DNA of 20,120 nucleotides from an uncultured Bacilli bacterium (lineage in GTDB: Bacteria > Bacillota_I > Bacilli_A > RF39 > UBA660): positions 1 to 20,120 of the forward strand of contig CASRZP010000013.1 of the NCBI GenBank assembly GCA_949440065.1, given 5' to 3'. The position numbers were made by a program, and so were the translations under genes. This document shows, in pieces, positions 11,728 to 19,906 of the stretch (position 1 is the first letter of the stretch; the number at the start of each line of letters is the position of its first letter). The notes under the pieces were generated by a model that did no database searches, was not told the origin of the DNA, and was given only the letters and a program-made list of their open reading frames with translations.

Positions 11728-14046
11728 ATGTTTTCTAAATTTGATGAAGATGCACAAAAAATTTTAATTAATGCAAGAAAAGAAATGACGTTATTAAAAC
11801 ATCCTTATGTTGGAAGTGAACACTTATTACTTGCAATGTTAGCCATTCCTTCCTTGGAGATTACAAAAAGATTAAAAGAATATCAATTAACTTATGATAC
11901 ATTTAAGGAACAATTAATCGAAGTTATTGGGATAGGAAGCGATGCAAATGATTGGTTTTTATACACTCCCTTATTAAAGAGAGTAATGGAAACAGCTATT
12001 TTAAATAGTAAAGAAGTTTCAGATGGAGTGGTAAGCCCAGAACATTTGTTTTTAGCACTACTTGAAGAAAGTGAAGGAGTAGCCATTCGTATTATGTTGG
12101 GAATGAATGTTGATTTGGATAGTTTATATGAAGAAATTTCTAATCAATTCACTTCTCGTACCAAAAGAAAATCAAAAAAACTTTATGTAGATGAGTTTGC
12201 CGTTGATTTTAGCAAAAAAGCGATGAACAATGAAATAGATCCAGTGATAGGAAGAGAAGAAGAAATTTCAAGAATTATTGAAATATTACTAAGGAGAACA
12301 AAAAACAATCCTTTACTTTTAGGAGAAGCAGGCGTAGGAAAAACAGCAATTGTTGAAGGATTAGCCCAAATGATTCATGATCAAGGAGTTCCTAATCAAT
12401 TAAAAAATAAACGCATTTTATCTTTATCTATGGCTTCATTAGTTGCAGGAACCAAGTATCGAGGAGAATTTGAAGAGCGAATTAATAAAATTATTAAAGA
12501 ATTAGAAGATGCGAATGATGTGATTGTTTTTATTGATGAAATTCATACCCTTGTAGGCGCAGGAGGTGCAGAAGGAGCCATTGATGCTTCTAATATCTTA
12601 AAGCCTGCTTTAGCTCGTGGTAAAATCAAACTTATTGGAGCGACAACAAGTGATGAGTATAAACAATTTATTGAAAAAGATAAAGCTTTAGCAAGACGTT
12701 TCCAATTAGTAGAAATTTTAGAACCAAATAGCCAAAAAGTATTGGATATTCTAACAAAATTAAAACCTATTTATGAAAGTTTTCATAACGTTGAGATTCC
12801 TGATAAATTATTGTCTTTTATGGTAGAGTTATCAAATAAGTATATAAAAAATGCTCGTCAACCAGATAAGACCATTGATATTTTAGATGAAGTATGTGCA
12901 AAAGTCTCTCTAGTACAGGATAAAAATGATCAGAAATTAGAACAATTAAGAGAAAAGAAAAAAGCTCTTGCTATTAAGAAAAACACAGCCATTGTAAATC
13001 AGGATTTTAACGAAGCCTCAAAAATCAAAAGTGAGGAGCAACAAATTGAATCAGAAATTAATAAATTAGAACTTCTTCGCTTTAAAAATACCAAGAAAAA
13101 ACAAGTCACCAAAGAAATGATTGCCAAGGTAGTGTATTTAAAAACCAAAATTCCTGTATATGAAGTAGAAAAGGATCAGTTAGAAAAAGTCAATCAAATA
13201 AAAGAGTCATTAAAAACCAAAATTTTTGGACAAGATGAAGTGATTGAGCGTTTATGTGAAGTAACCAAACGTATTTTACTTGGGTTGAAAGTAGATAATC
13301 GACCATCTTCTTTCTTATTAGTAGGTCCATCTGGTATTGGAAAAACGATGTTAGCCAAAGAGTATGCTAAGGAATTTTTTAATAATCAATTGATACGTAT
13401 TGATATGAATGAATTTAAAGAAGCTCATAGCATTAGCAAAATCATTGGTGCTCCTCCTGGTTATGTGGGATACGATAATAATCGAAATATTTTAGAAAAA
13501 GTAAGGGATAACCCGTTTTCTGTAATTTTATTAGATGAAATAGAAAAAGCTCATCCAGCGATTATTTCTTTATTTCTACAAGCTTTAGATGAAGGACATT
13601 TATCAGATGCTACAGGAAAACTCGTAAATTTTGAACATGTTACTTTCTTGATGACTTCAAACCTTGGATTTAGCCATCATACCTTAGGTTTCTCTAACGA
13701 AAAAGAAAACCAAATCAAAAGAAAACTGAACGATACTTTTAGTATTGAATTTATGAATCGAATTGGAGAAGTCTTTATTTTAGATTATTTAAATCAACCA
13801 ACCGTAGAGCAAATTATAAAAAAGGAATTAAAAGATACGCAAAGACGATTTAAAGAAAAAGATGTTCAGGTACGTTTTTCTAAAGAAATAGTAAATGAAT
13901 TATTGATGGAGTCCAATTATCAAGAGTATGGTGCTAGAAAAATCAAAAGACTAATTGAAGAAAAAATTGAAAACCAAATTATTGACTTAGTAATGAGTGG
14001 AAAAACAAACTTATGTATTCAAAAGTTGGATATGGTTACAGAGTAA
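11728..14046 (+). CDS. clpC: ATP-dependent Clp protease ATP-binding subunit ClpC
   Basis: ClpC is a double AAA+ unfoldase that feeds proteins into the ClpP protease. The product has 772 residues, slightly shorter than the 810 of B. subtilis. The N domain is at 1-145 with two Clp repeats (SEHLLLAML, PEHLFLALL). AAA-1 has Walker A GEAGVGKT (199-206), Walker B VIVFIDE (265-271) and DASNILKPALARG. The middle domain is a short coiled coil containing a UVR-like segment near 424-443 (NQDFNEASKIKSEEQQIE), which marks ClpC rather than ClpB. AAA-2 has Walker A GPSGIGKT (533-540), Walker B VILLDE (599-604) and sensor-2 GARK (735-738). Leu-Gly-Phe at 653-655 is the likely ClpP-docking tripeptide. GGAGG (11714-11718) precedes the ATG. 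CtsR, McsA and McsB, its usual operon partners, are absent here. Confidence 0.95.
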   Translation: MFSKFDEDAQKILINARKEMTLLKHPYVGSEHLLLAMLAIPSLEITKRLKEYQLTYDTFKEQLIEVIGIGSDANDWFLYTPLLKRVMETAILNSKEVSDGVVSPEHLFLALLEESEGVAIRIMLGMNVDLDSLYEEISNQFTSRTKRKSKKLYVDEFAVDFSKKAMNNEIDPVIGREEEISRIIEILLRRTKNNPLLLGEAGVGKTAIVEGLAQMIHDQGVPNQLKNKRILSLSMASLVAGTKYRGEFEERINKIIKELEDANDVIVFIDEIHTLVGAGGAEGAIDASNILKPALARGKIKLIGATTSDEYKQFIEKDKALARRFQLVEILEPNSQKVLDILTKLKPIYESFHNVEIPDKLLSFMVELSNKYIKNARQPDKTIDILDEVCAKVSLVQDKNDQKLEQLREKKKALAIKKNTAIVNQDFNEASKIKSEEQQIESEINKLELLRFKNTKKKQVTKEMIAKVVYLKTKIPVYEVEKDQLEKVNQIKESLKTKIFGQDEVIERLCEVTKRILLGLKVDNRPSSFLLVGPSGIGKTMLAKEYAKEFFNNQLIRIDMNEFKEAHSISKIIGAPPGYVGYDNNRNILEKVRDNPFSVILLDEIEKAHPAIISLFLQALDEGHLSDATGKLVNFEHVTFLMTSNLGFSHHTLGFSNEKENQIKRKLNDTFSIEFMNRIGEVFILDYLNQPTVEQIIKKELKDTQRRFKEKDVQVRFSKEIVNELLMESNYQEYGARKIKRLIEEKIENQIIDLVMSGKTNLCIQKLDMVTE

Positions 14047-14059
14047 ATAGTTAATGATT

Positions 14060-14095
14060 AAAAAAGAAACATATCACTTAAAGATATGTTTCTTT
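14060..14095. terminator. Bidirectional terminator between clpC and the convergent minus-strand gene
   Basis: AAAGAAACATATC (14063-14075) pairs perfectly over 13 bases with 14083-14095 around a 7-base loop. On the plus strand the T tail is short; on the minus strand the six A at 14060-14065 give a proper T tract. It probably serves both genes, better for the minus strand. Confidence 0.8.
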
Positions 14096-14122
14096 GTATA
14101 TATATGATTTTAGTGAATGTAT

Positions 14123-15076
14123 TTATTTTAATTTCATCAATTTTTTTAATTGAGGTTTATAATTAGGTATACTGTCAAACAAATTAACAGAAATTGGTGT
14201 TTGGTAATATTGATATTGTTTTTTCTTTTCTACTTTGTAAATTGGTTTTATTTTATTATTTAAAGGAGTATCTTCTTTTTGATATCCTATAATTTGGCTA
14301 GAAGAATATAAATGTTCTCGATAAGTAACTAGTTCTGGTATCACAATACCAAAATCTAAATCACAAAATTCTGCATGAGTTGATAGTTCAATAAAATTAG
14401 CAAGCAATCTTCGAACACAAAATTCATGATAATCTTCGTAATCTAATAAAATTAATTTTTCACCATATTTATTTTGTAACATATGTAATAATTCTTTTCC
14501 TGTGGTATTCCTTAATCTTTGTTGATAATATTCTTTAATATAATAATCAATTAGTGTTTCTTGTGTTAAATGGTCAGGGTTATTTAGGTAATATTGATGT
14601 AATTCTAAACTAGGCGCTAAAGTATTATCGAATTTACCATGAAAATTTTTAGAAATTCCTCCATCATGACTAATAGAAAGTGGAGTATATTGTTCTATAT
14701 AATTTTTGCCAATTTTATATGTTCCATTTCCTTTGATTTGGTCATAACTAGAAGTACCAATAATCACATTTTGATATTCGTTTTGCGCACAATAAATTTG
14801 TAAAAACATTTTTATTAAATCTTTGATATCACTATCTAACTCGTTAATTTTATAGTGTGGCTGCAATGAAATTTCTATCAAACCACCGTAATCATTAACC
14901 TGAAATCCTGGACTGAAAATACCATATTCCCCACATTTAGAAAAGATGATATATGTGTTGTTCTGGTTTTTGCTTTGAATATAATTGATTATTTGGTTCA
15001 AAAGAGAATAATCTGTAACGTTTTTAAAAATGTCAGAGTCAAAATATTTCTTATTTAGTATCATCTCATAGTACAC
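14123..15076 (-). CDS. Orphan protein, unknown function, with in-frame TGA separating it from its best start site
   Basis: I do not recognise this protein. From GTG 15076 it has 317 residues; ATG 15064 is an alternative start. It is rich in Tyr, Asn, Ile and Leu and has no signal peptide, membrane helix or familiar motif. Noticeable segments are NTYIIFSKCGEYGIFSPGF, a glycine-containing GLIEISLQPHY and LSISHDGGISKNFHGKF, and a Lys-rich C terminus (KPQLKKLMKLK). Neither internal start has a ribosome site. Instead a strong GGAGGG (15127-15122) sits 6 bases before ATG 15115, which is in the same frame but meets TGA after six codons (15097-15095). The gene may therefore be a recent pseudogene, a recoded gene or one that uses an internal start. 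It faces clpC and diverges from gltX, where B. subtilis has radA-disA-yacL-ispDF. Confidence 0.6.
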   Translation of the reverse strand: MYYEMILNKKYFDSDIFKNVTDYSLLNQIINYIQSKNQNNTYIIFSKCGEYGIFSPGFQVNDYGGLIEISLQPHYKINELDSDIKDLIKMFLQIYCAQNEYQNVIIGTSSYDQIKGNGTYKIGKNYIEQYTPLSISHDGGISKNFHGKFDNTLAPSLELHQYYLNNPDHLTQETLIDYYIKEYYQQRLRNTTGKELLHMLQNKYGEKLILLDYEDYHEFCVRRLLANFIELSTHAEFCDLDFGIVIPELVTYREHLYSSSQIIGYQKEDTPLNNKIKPIYKVEKKKQYQYYQTPISVNLFDSIPNYKPQLKKLMKLK

Positions 15077-15094
15077 ATCTTCACTATTTATATA

Positions 15095-15127
15095 TCAATA
15101 ATTTATTTTATTCATACATAACCCTCC
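15095..15127 (-). other. Ribosome site, ATG and short reading frame ending in TGA ahead of the 317-residue gene
   Basis: On the minus strand GGAGGG (15127-15122) is followed 6 bases later by ATG 15115, five more sense codons (N-K-I-N-Y) and TGA at 15097-15095. The frame then stays open with no further stop through the 317-residue protein. This could be the interrupted true 5' end or a six-codon upstream reading frame. Confidence 0.6.
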
Positions 15128-15183
15128 AAAAACATATGATGATAATTCAAGCATGCGATACTTATTTTGTAGTATGATTTTCG

Positions 15184-15212
15184 TTGGCATACCTTATAAA
15201 CTGTGATATAAT
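15184..15212 (+). promoter_or_regulatory. Strong sigma-A promoter of gltX with extended -10
   Basis: TTGGCA (15184-15189), a 17-base spacer and TATAAT (15207-15212) preceded by TGA (15204-15206), which makes an extended -10. The predicted start near 15219 falls on the AGGTGAG ribosome site (15219-15225), so the leader is about 12 bases and leaves no room for a T-box. Confidence 0.82.
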
Positions 15213-15230
15213 AACGGCAGGTGAGAAGAA

Positions 15231-16652
15231 ATGGAAAAAGTAAGAACAAGATTTGCCCCAAGTCCTACGGGGTATATGCATTTAGGAAATTTAAGAAGTG
15301 CATTATTTGAATATTTAATTGCGAAAAAAGAAAATGGTACATTTATTTTAAGAATTGAAGATACTGACCAGAAGAGAGTAGTAACGGATGCAGTAAAATT
15401 TATCACAGATACCCTATCATTATGTAATATTCATGTAGATGAAGGACCTATGCAAGGTGGAGAATATGGGCCTTATTTTCAAAGTGAACGTTTAGAAATT
15501 TATCAAAATTATGCTAAACAACTAGTAGATATGGGAAAAGCTTACTATTGTTTTTGTGATGAAGAGAGATTAGAAGAATTAAGAGAAGAAGCGAATCTTA
15601 GAAAAGTAGCCTTTTTATATGATGGACATTGCCGTAATTTATCAAAAGAAGAAATAGAAGAAAAACTAAAAAATAATACACCATACGTTATTCGTCAAGC
15701 TATGCCAAAAGATGGAGTTACTTCCTATGATGATTTAGTCTATGGGCATATTGCTGTTGAAAATGCTTTATTAGAAGATCAAATATTAATCAAATCAGAT
15801 GGATATCCTACTTATAATTTTGCTAATGTTATCGATGATCATTTAATGCATATCACCCATGTGGTAAGGGGAAATGAGTATTTATCATCGACACCTAAAT
15901 ATTTATTGTTATATCAAGCTTTCCATTGGACGTCTCCTTTATATATCCATTTACCTCATATCGTAAAAGAAGGAGGAAAAAAGTTATCCAAACGTGAAGG
16001 AGATGCCTCTTTCATGGACTTATATAATGAAGGATATTTACCAGAAGCCATTATTAATTATCTTGCTTTATTAGGATGGAGTCCTAGTGATAATCAAGAA
16101 ATCTTTTCTATGGATGAATTAATAGAAAAATTTGATTACCACCGAATCAATAATTCGCCAGCAATATATGATGTGAAAAAATTACAATGGATCAATGCTC
16201 AGTATATTAAAAAACTATCCTTAGATGAACTATGTGAGTTAACTTTACCTTTTTTAGAAGAAGCTTATGATTTATCCGTTAAGTCTAAAGAATGGATAAA
16301 AGAGTTAATTCGCATTTATCAAAATCATTTATCTTATGGAAAAGAAATGGTAGAATTGGTAGAATTGTTCTTTAAAGAAGAAATAACCATAGATTTAGAA
16401 GCTAAGGAGTTTATGAAACAAGAAGGAATAGAAAATACGCTAAAAATATTTAAAAACAAAATAGAAAAGATTTTTTGGTCAGTAGAGTCTATTAATCAAG
16501 CGATTATGGATACTAAAGAGGAAAGTGGTGCTAAGGGTAAACTTCTTTATATGCCAATTCGTATCAAAACAACAGGACAAATGCATGGGCCTGAGTTACC
16601 AGAGACTTTATTCTTATTAGGAAAAGATACGGTATTAAAACGTTTATCTTAA
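15231..16652 (+). CDS. gltX: Glutamyl-tRNA synthetase
   Basis: Class I synthetase that charges tRNA(Glu). In most Firmicutes it also misacylates tRNA(Gln), which GatCAB then corrects; no glnS is visible here, but the window is small. The product has 473 residues. The Rossmann fold carries the HIGH-type motif in FAPSPTGYMHLGNLRSALFE (8-27; HLGN 17-20), FILRIEDTD (38-46) and the KMSKS-type KLSKREG (251-257). Cys107, Cys109 and Cys134 lie where zinc-binding GluRS have their ligands. The helical anticodon-binding domain fills roughly 310-473. AGGTGAG at 15219-15225 lies 5 bases before ATG 15231. It opens the gltX-cysS-mrnC-rlmB-sigH series known from B. subtilis; cysE, which lies between gltX and cysS there, is absent. 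Confidence 0.96.
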   Translation: MEKVRTRFAPSPTGYMHLGNLRSALFEYLIAKKENGTFILRIEDTDQKRVVTDAVKFITDTLSLCNIHVDEGPMQGGEYGPYFQSERLEIYQNYAKQLVDMGKAYYCFCDEERLEELREEANLRKVAFLYDGHCRNLSKEEIEEKLKNNTPYVIRQAMPKDGVTSYDDLVYGHIAVENALLEDQILIKSDGYPTYNFANVIDDHLMHITHVVRGNEYLSSTPKYLLLYQAFHWTSPLYIHLPHIVKEGGKKLSKREGDASFMDLYNEGYLPEAIINYLALLGWSPSDNQEIFSMDELIEKFDYHRINNSPAIYDVKKLQWINAQYIKKLSLDELCELTLPFLEEAYDLSVKSKEWIKELIRIYQNHLSYGKEMVELVELFFKEEITIDLEAKEFMKQEGIENTLKIFKNKIEKIFWSVESINQAIMDTKEESGAKGKLLYMPIRIKTTGQMHGPELPETLFLLGKDTVLKRLS

Positions 16653-16680
16653 CATAGATAATACAAAAGAGGTGAATAGA

Positions 16681-18075
16681 TTGAAATTTTATAATACATT
16701 AACCAAAAGAGTAGATGAGTTTGTTCCATATGAAGAGGGTATAGTAAGAATGTATACCTGTGGACCTACGGTATATTATTATGCACATATTGGAAATCTT
16801 CGTACCTATGTTTTTGAAGACATTTTGGAAAAGGGCTTGACTTACTGTGGTTACCAGGTAAAACGAGTAATGAATATTACCGATGTAGGACATATGACAA
16901 GTGATGCCGATACTGGCGAAGATAAAATGGAAAAAGGGGCTAAGCGAGAAGGGAAAACCGTTTACGAGATTGCTGATTTTTATACGAAAGCTTTTTTTGA
17001 AGATTTAGAAAAGTTAAATGTGAAAAAACCAGAAATTGTAGAAAAAGCTAGTGACCATATTGATCAGTATATTAAAATGGTAGAACAACTTCTTCAAAAA
17101 GGATACGCTTACATTTCTAATGGTAATGTGTATTTTGATATTAGTAAAATTCCTAATTATTATGAGCTATCAGGAAAAGTGCAAGAAGAGTTAATGGTAG
17201 GGGTTAGGGATACCGTAGAAAATGATGAAGCAAAAAGAAATCCTTTTGACTTTGGTTTGTGGTTTACCTTATCCAAGTTTGAAAATCAAGCGATGAAATG
17301 GGACTCACCTTGGGGAGTAGGCTATCCTGGATGGCATATTGAATGTTCTGGAATTGCTGCTTTATATTTAGGTGAGTATATTGATATTCATTGCGGTGGA
17401 GTAGATAATATTTTTCCACATCACTCGAATGAAATCGCTCAAAGTGAATCTTATTTTGGACATAAGTGGTGTAACTTTTGGATGCATGGAGAACATCTAA
17501 ATGATGCTAAGGGCAAAATGAGTAAGTCAAATGGAGAAATATTAACCATATCTACACTAGAAAAACAGGGCTTTTCTCCATTAAGTTATCGTTATTTTTG
17601 CTTAGGAAGTCATTATCGAAAACAATTATTATTTAGTATGGAATCATTAAACATTGCTTCATCTTCTTATCGTAAATTAAAATCAAAAGTCCAATCAATT
17701 AAGGAAGAGGGAGAATATCAAGAAGATCTTGCGTTATCTTATCAAGAAAAATTTAAGGAAGCAATAGGTAATGATTTAAATACATCGATGATGTTAACGA
17801 TATTGTTTGATGTATTAAAAGATGATAAATTAAGTGGACTTACTAAAATTTCATTAGTAAAATCTTTTGATACGGTATTATCATTAGATTTATTAAAGAA
17901 AGAAGAAAAAGTGGATGATGATTTAGATTCTTTTGTGCAAGAGAAAATTCAGGAAAGAATATTGGCTAAACAAAATAAAGATTATCAAAAGGCAGATGCG
18001 ATACGTGATGAATTACTTGCTATGGGGATTAGGCTAAAAGATGGAAAAGAGAAAACGACATATGAACGTTTATAA
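16681..18075 (+). CDS. cysS: Cysteinyl-tRNA synthetase
   Basis: Class I, zinc-dependent synthetase that charges tRNA(Cys). The product has 464 residues from a TTG start at 16681. That start is chosen because AGAGGTGA (16668-16675) lies 5 bases before it, and MKFYNTLTKRVDEFVP fits the family start; an in-frame GTG at 16672 is inside the ribosome site. Motifs are MYTCGPTVYYYAHIGNLRT (24-42, zinc ligand Cys27 and HIGN 36-39), GWHIECSG with the second zinc Cys (222), FPHHSNEIAQSE with His247 and Glu251, and KMSKSNG (279-285). The helical anticodon-binding tail ends in YQKADAIRDELLAMGIRLKD, usual for the family. No terminator with a T tract separates it from gltX, and the next gene's ribosome site overlaps its stop. 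Confidence 0.96.
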   Translation: MKFYNTLTKRVDEFVPYEEGIVRMYTCGPTVYYYAHIGNLRTYVFEDILEKGLTYCGYQVKRVMNITDVGHMTSDADTGEDKMEKGAKREGKTVYEIADFYTKAFFEDLEKLNVKKPEIVEKASDHIDQYIKMVEQLLQKGYAYISNGNVYFDISKIPNYYELSGKVQEELMVGVRDTVENDEAKRNPFDFGLWFTLSKFENQAMKWDSPWGVGYPGWHIECSGIAALYLGEYIDIHCGGVDNIFPHHSNEIAQSESYFGHKWCNFWMHGEHLNDAKGKMSKSNGEILTISTLEKQGFSPLSYRYFCLGSHYRKQLLFSMESLNIASSSYRKLKSKVQSIKEEGEYQEDLALSYQEKFKEAIGNDLNTSMMLTILFDVLKDDKLSGLTKISLVKSFDTVLSLDLLKKEEKVDDDLDSFVQEKIQERILAKQNKDYQKADAIRDELLAMGIRLKDGKEKTTYERL

Positions 18076-18087
18076 GGAGTTGAGTGT

Positions 18088-18786
18088 ATGCCAATATACT
18101 ATGGATTAGATTTAACTGGATGGATATTAATCGTAATTGCGTCTATTATTACGATTGTTGCTGATTGTTATGTGAATAAAAGTTATGGAAAGTATAAAAG
18201 AATAAAGACTAAAAATGAGTTAACAGGAGTAGAAGTTGCTAGAAAAATATTGGATGCCAATGGTCTAGAAGATGTACACGTGGTAGAAACAAAGGGTGTT
18301 TTGTCTGATCATTATGACCCTGGGAGAAAGGTAGTAAGACTATCTAAGGAAATTTTTCATGGGACGACAATAGCAGCAGCAAGTGTAGCAGCACATGAAG
18401 TAGGTCATGCTATACAAGATCAAGATAACTATATCATGATTAGAATTCGTGGAATGCTAGTACCGTTTGTTAACTTTGGTTCAAAATTTGGTTATATTGT
18501 TTTATTTATTGGTTTAATCTTTGGTTATATTAATCTAGCTTGGGGAGGAATTGCTTTATTATTACTTATTTTAGTTTTTCAACTAGTAACTTTACCTGTA
18601 GAATTCGATGCTTCCAATAGAGCATTAGTGCAATTAGAAAAACAGGATATCTTATTAAAAGATGAAATACAAGGAAGCAAAAAGATGTTAAAAGCAGCAG
18701 CCTACACTTACGTAGCTGGACTAGCCAATACTATCTTACAAATTTTAAGGTTAGTTTTAATTGTTTTAGATCAAGACGATAGATAA
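18088..18786 (+). CDS. Membrane zinc metallopeptidase, YugP family
   Basis: Putative neutral zinc metallopeptidase of the YugP family (Zn_peptidase_2), 232 residues. Its substrate is unknown in every relative I know of. A first membrane helix lies at about 10-27. The conserved block TGVEVARKILDANGLEDVHV (46-65) is followed by LSDHYDPGRKVVRLS (72-86), then the active-site helix AAHEVGHAIQDQ (101-112), whose HEVGH (103-107) provides two zinc His and the catalytic Glu. Two membrane helices near 125-148 and 152-170 follow, then LPVEFDASNRAL (169-180), where the third ligand is expected. AAGGAG at 18074-18079 overlaps the cysS stop, 8 bases before the ATG, so the two are coupled. In B. subtilis yugP lies elsewhere, so this insertion between cysS and mrnC is lineage-specific. 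Confidence 0.9.
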   Translation: MPIYYGLDLTGWILIVIASIITIVADCYVNKSYGKYKRIKTKNELTGVEVARKILDANGLEDVHVVETKGVLSDHYDPGRKVVRLSKEIFHGTTIAAASVAAHEVGHAIQDQDNYIMIRIRGMLVPFVNFGSKFGYIVLFIGLIFGYINLAWGGIALLLLILVFQLVTLPVEFDASNRALVQLEKQDILLKDEIQGSKKMLKAAAYTYVAGLANTILQILRLVLIVLDQDDR

Positions 18787-18817
18787 AGGTAGTCTTTCTT
18801 TTTCTTTGGAGGAGTTT

Positions 18818-19204
18818 ATGGATATTTTACAAATTAATGTTTTGGTACTAGCTTATTTGGGAGATAGTGTATATGAAAACTATATTAGAAATTATTTAAT
18901 TCATCAAAAAGTTGCTAAAGTTAATGACTTACAAGTCTTAGCTGTCAATTACGTTAGTGCGAAAAACCAAGCAAAATTTTATGAGCAATTGATAAAACAA
19001 GAATTTTTAACAAAAGATGAATTAGAAATAGGTACAAGAGCAAGAAATCATTCCTCATCTCATCATCCTAAGAATTGTGATATATTAACCTATAAACATG
19101 CAACTGCATTAGAAGCAATTCTTGGGTATTTAGAGTTATCTAATCAACAACATAGAATTACTGAAATTATGGACTATATTGTGAAGGAGTATCCAGTATG
19201 TTAG
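18818..19204 (+). CDS. mrnC: Mini-ribonuclease 3 (Mini-III)
   Basis: Mini-III is an RNase III-like endonuclease without a double-stranded-RNA-binding domain; in B. subtilis it matures 23S rRNA. The product has 128 residues. It shows LAYLGDSVYENYIRNYL (11-27; probable catalytic Asp16 and Glu20), VSAKNQAKFYEQL (46-58), RARNHSSSHHPKN (74-86) and YKHATALEAILGYLEL (92-107; Glu99 the probable metal ligand). ATG 18818 is chosen because GGAGG (18808-18812) lies 5 bases upstream; an in-frame TTG at 18806 overlaps that site. Its last 7 bases overlap rlmB, as expected for the conserved cysS-mrnC-rlmB arrangement. Confidence 0.94.
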   Translation: MDILQINVLVLAYLGDSVYENYIRNYLIHQKVAKVNDLQVLAVNYVSAKNQAKFYEQLIKQEFLTKDELEIGTRARNHSSSHHPKNCDILTYKHATALEAILGYLELSNQQHRITEIMDYIVKEYPVC

Positions 19205-19893
19205 TGTATGGTAGAAACGTTGCTATAGAAATGTTAAAAAAATCAAAAAAGATAAAAAAAGCCTTTTTGCAGACTAATTTTAGAGATGAAACCATTTTTT
19301 CCCTAATAGAAAAAGCGAAAATTCCCGTTGTTTATCAGGACAAAAAGGAATTAGATCGAATTGCAAAAGAAAATCATCAAGGTATAATATTAGACGTTAT
19401 GGATTACCAGTATGCTTCTATTGACGAAATGATACAAACCCATCCAAAGTTTGTTGTCATTTTAGACCATTTAGAAGATCCTCATAACTTAGGAGCAATT
19501 ATTAGAACAGCTGAAGCCGCGGGAGTTGATTTTGTAATTATTCCAAAAGATAGAGGGGTAAGCGTTAATGCAACCGTGATGAAAACGAGTGCTGGAGCCT
19601 TGGAAAATATGAAAATTGTTCAAGTTACTAACTTGGTGCAAATCATCGAACGATTAAAAAAAGAACAATTTTGGATCATTGGTACTGACATGGAAAATAG
19701 TACAGATTATCGTAATTTAGATTATCAGGGAAACATTGCCTTAGTTATCGGTAATGAAGGACATGGAATGAGTAGATTAGTAAGAGAATCTTGCGATTTT
19801 GTAGCTAAAATACCAATGAGGGGAAAGGTAAATAGTCTAAATGCATCCGTTGCAGCAGCGATTATGATTTATGAGGTAGTCCGTAACCAATAG
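19198..19893 (+). CDS. rlmB: 23S rRNA (guanosine 2'-O)-methyltransferase, TrmH/SpoU family
   Basis: SPOUT-class methyltransferase that methylates a ribose 2'-OH, expected to be the 23S rRNA peptidyl-transferase-loop guanosine by analogy with RlmB/YacO. The product has 231 residues. The N-terminal substrate-binding part (LVYGRNVAIEMLKKSKKIKK, then HQGIILDVMDYQY) is typical of the TrmH group 3 family. The knotted domain shows motif 1 LDHLEDPHNLGAIIRTAEA (89-107), motif 2 ALVIGNEGHGMSRLV (181-195) and motif 3 KIPMRGKVNSLNASVAAAI (204-222), which bind SAM. AAGGAG just upstream lies within the end of mrnC. The yacP gene found between rlmB and sigH in B. subtilis is absent, and the next gene begins 13 bases after the stop. 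The exact target base is inferred from the family. Confidence 0.92.
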   Translation: MLVYGRNVAIEMLKKSKKIKKAFLQTNFRDETIFSLIEKAKIPVVYQDKKELDRIAKENHQGIILDVMDYQYASIDEMIQTHPKFVVILDHLEDPHNLGAIIRTAEAAGVDFVIIPKDRGVSVNATVMKTSAGALENMKIVQVTNLVQIIERLKKEQFWIIGTDMENSTDYRNLDYQGNIALVIGNEGHGMSRLVRESCDFVAKIPMRGKVNSLNASVAAAIMIYEVVRNQ

Positions 19894-19905
19894 AAAGTAG
19901 GTTAC
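19883..19905 (+). promoter_or_regulatory. Hairpin across the rlmB stop and the ribosome site of the sigma-factor gene
   Basis: GTAACC (19883-19888) pairs perfectly with GGTTAC (19900-19905) around an 11-base loop containing the rlmB stop (19891-19893). The 3' arm covers part of the AGTAGGT ribosome site and ends one base before ATG 19907. Translation through rlmB would open it, which suggests translational coupling. Confidence 0.45.
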
Positions 19906-19906
19906 T

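Noticed and set aside
14123..15115. TGA read as tryptophan (Mycoplasma-type genetic code)
   Set aside because: TGA ends yabG, veg, yabP and the membrane protein before tilS at the expected places, and Trp is encoded by TGG throughout.
15128..15230. T-box leader for gltX, or other riboswitch in leaders of the synthetase genes
   Set aside because: The predicted leader is about 12 bases and no T-box sequence (TGGNACC) is present upstream of lysS, gltX or cysS.
16644..16661. TTATCT/AGATAA hairpin across the gltX stop as a terminator
   Set aside because: Only six A/T-rich pairs and no T tract follows; cysS probably continues in the same transcript.
18773..18805. AAGAC/GTCTT hairpin with T-rich sequence after the YugP gene as a terminator
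   Set aside because: Only five pairs with a 14-base loop, and the T stretch is broken by C; too weak to call.
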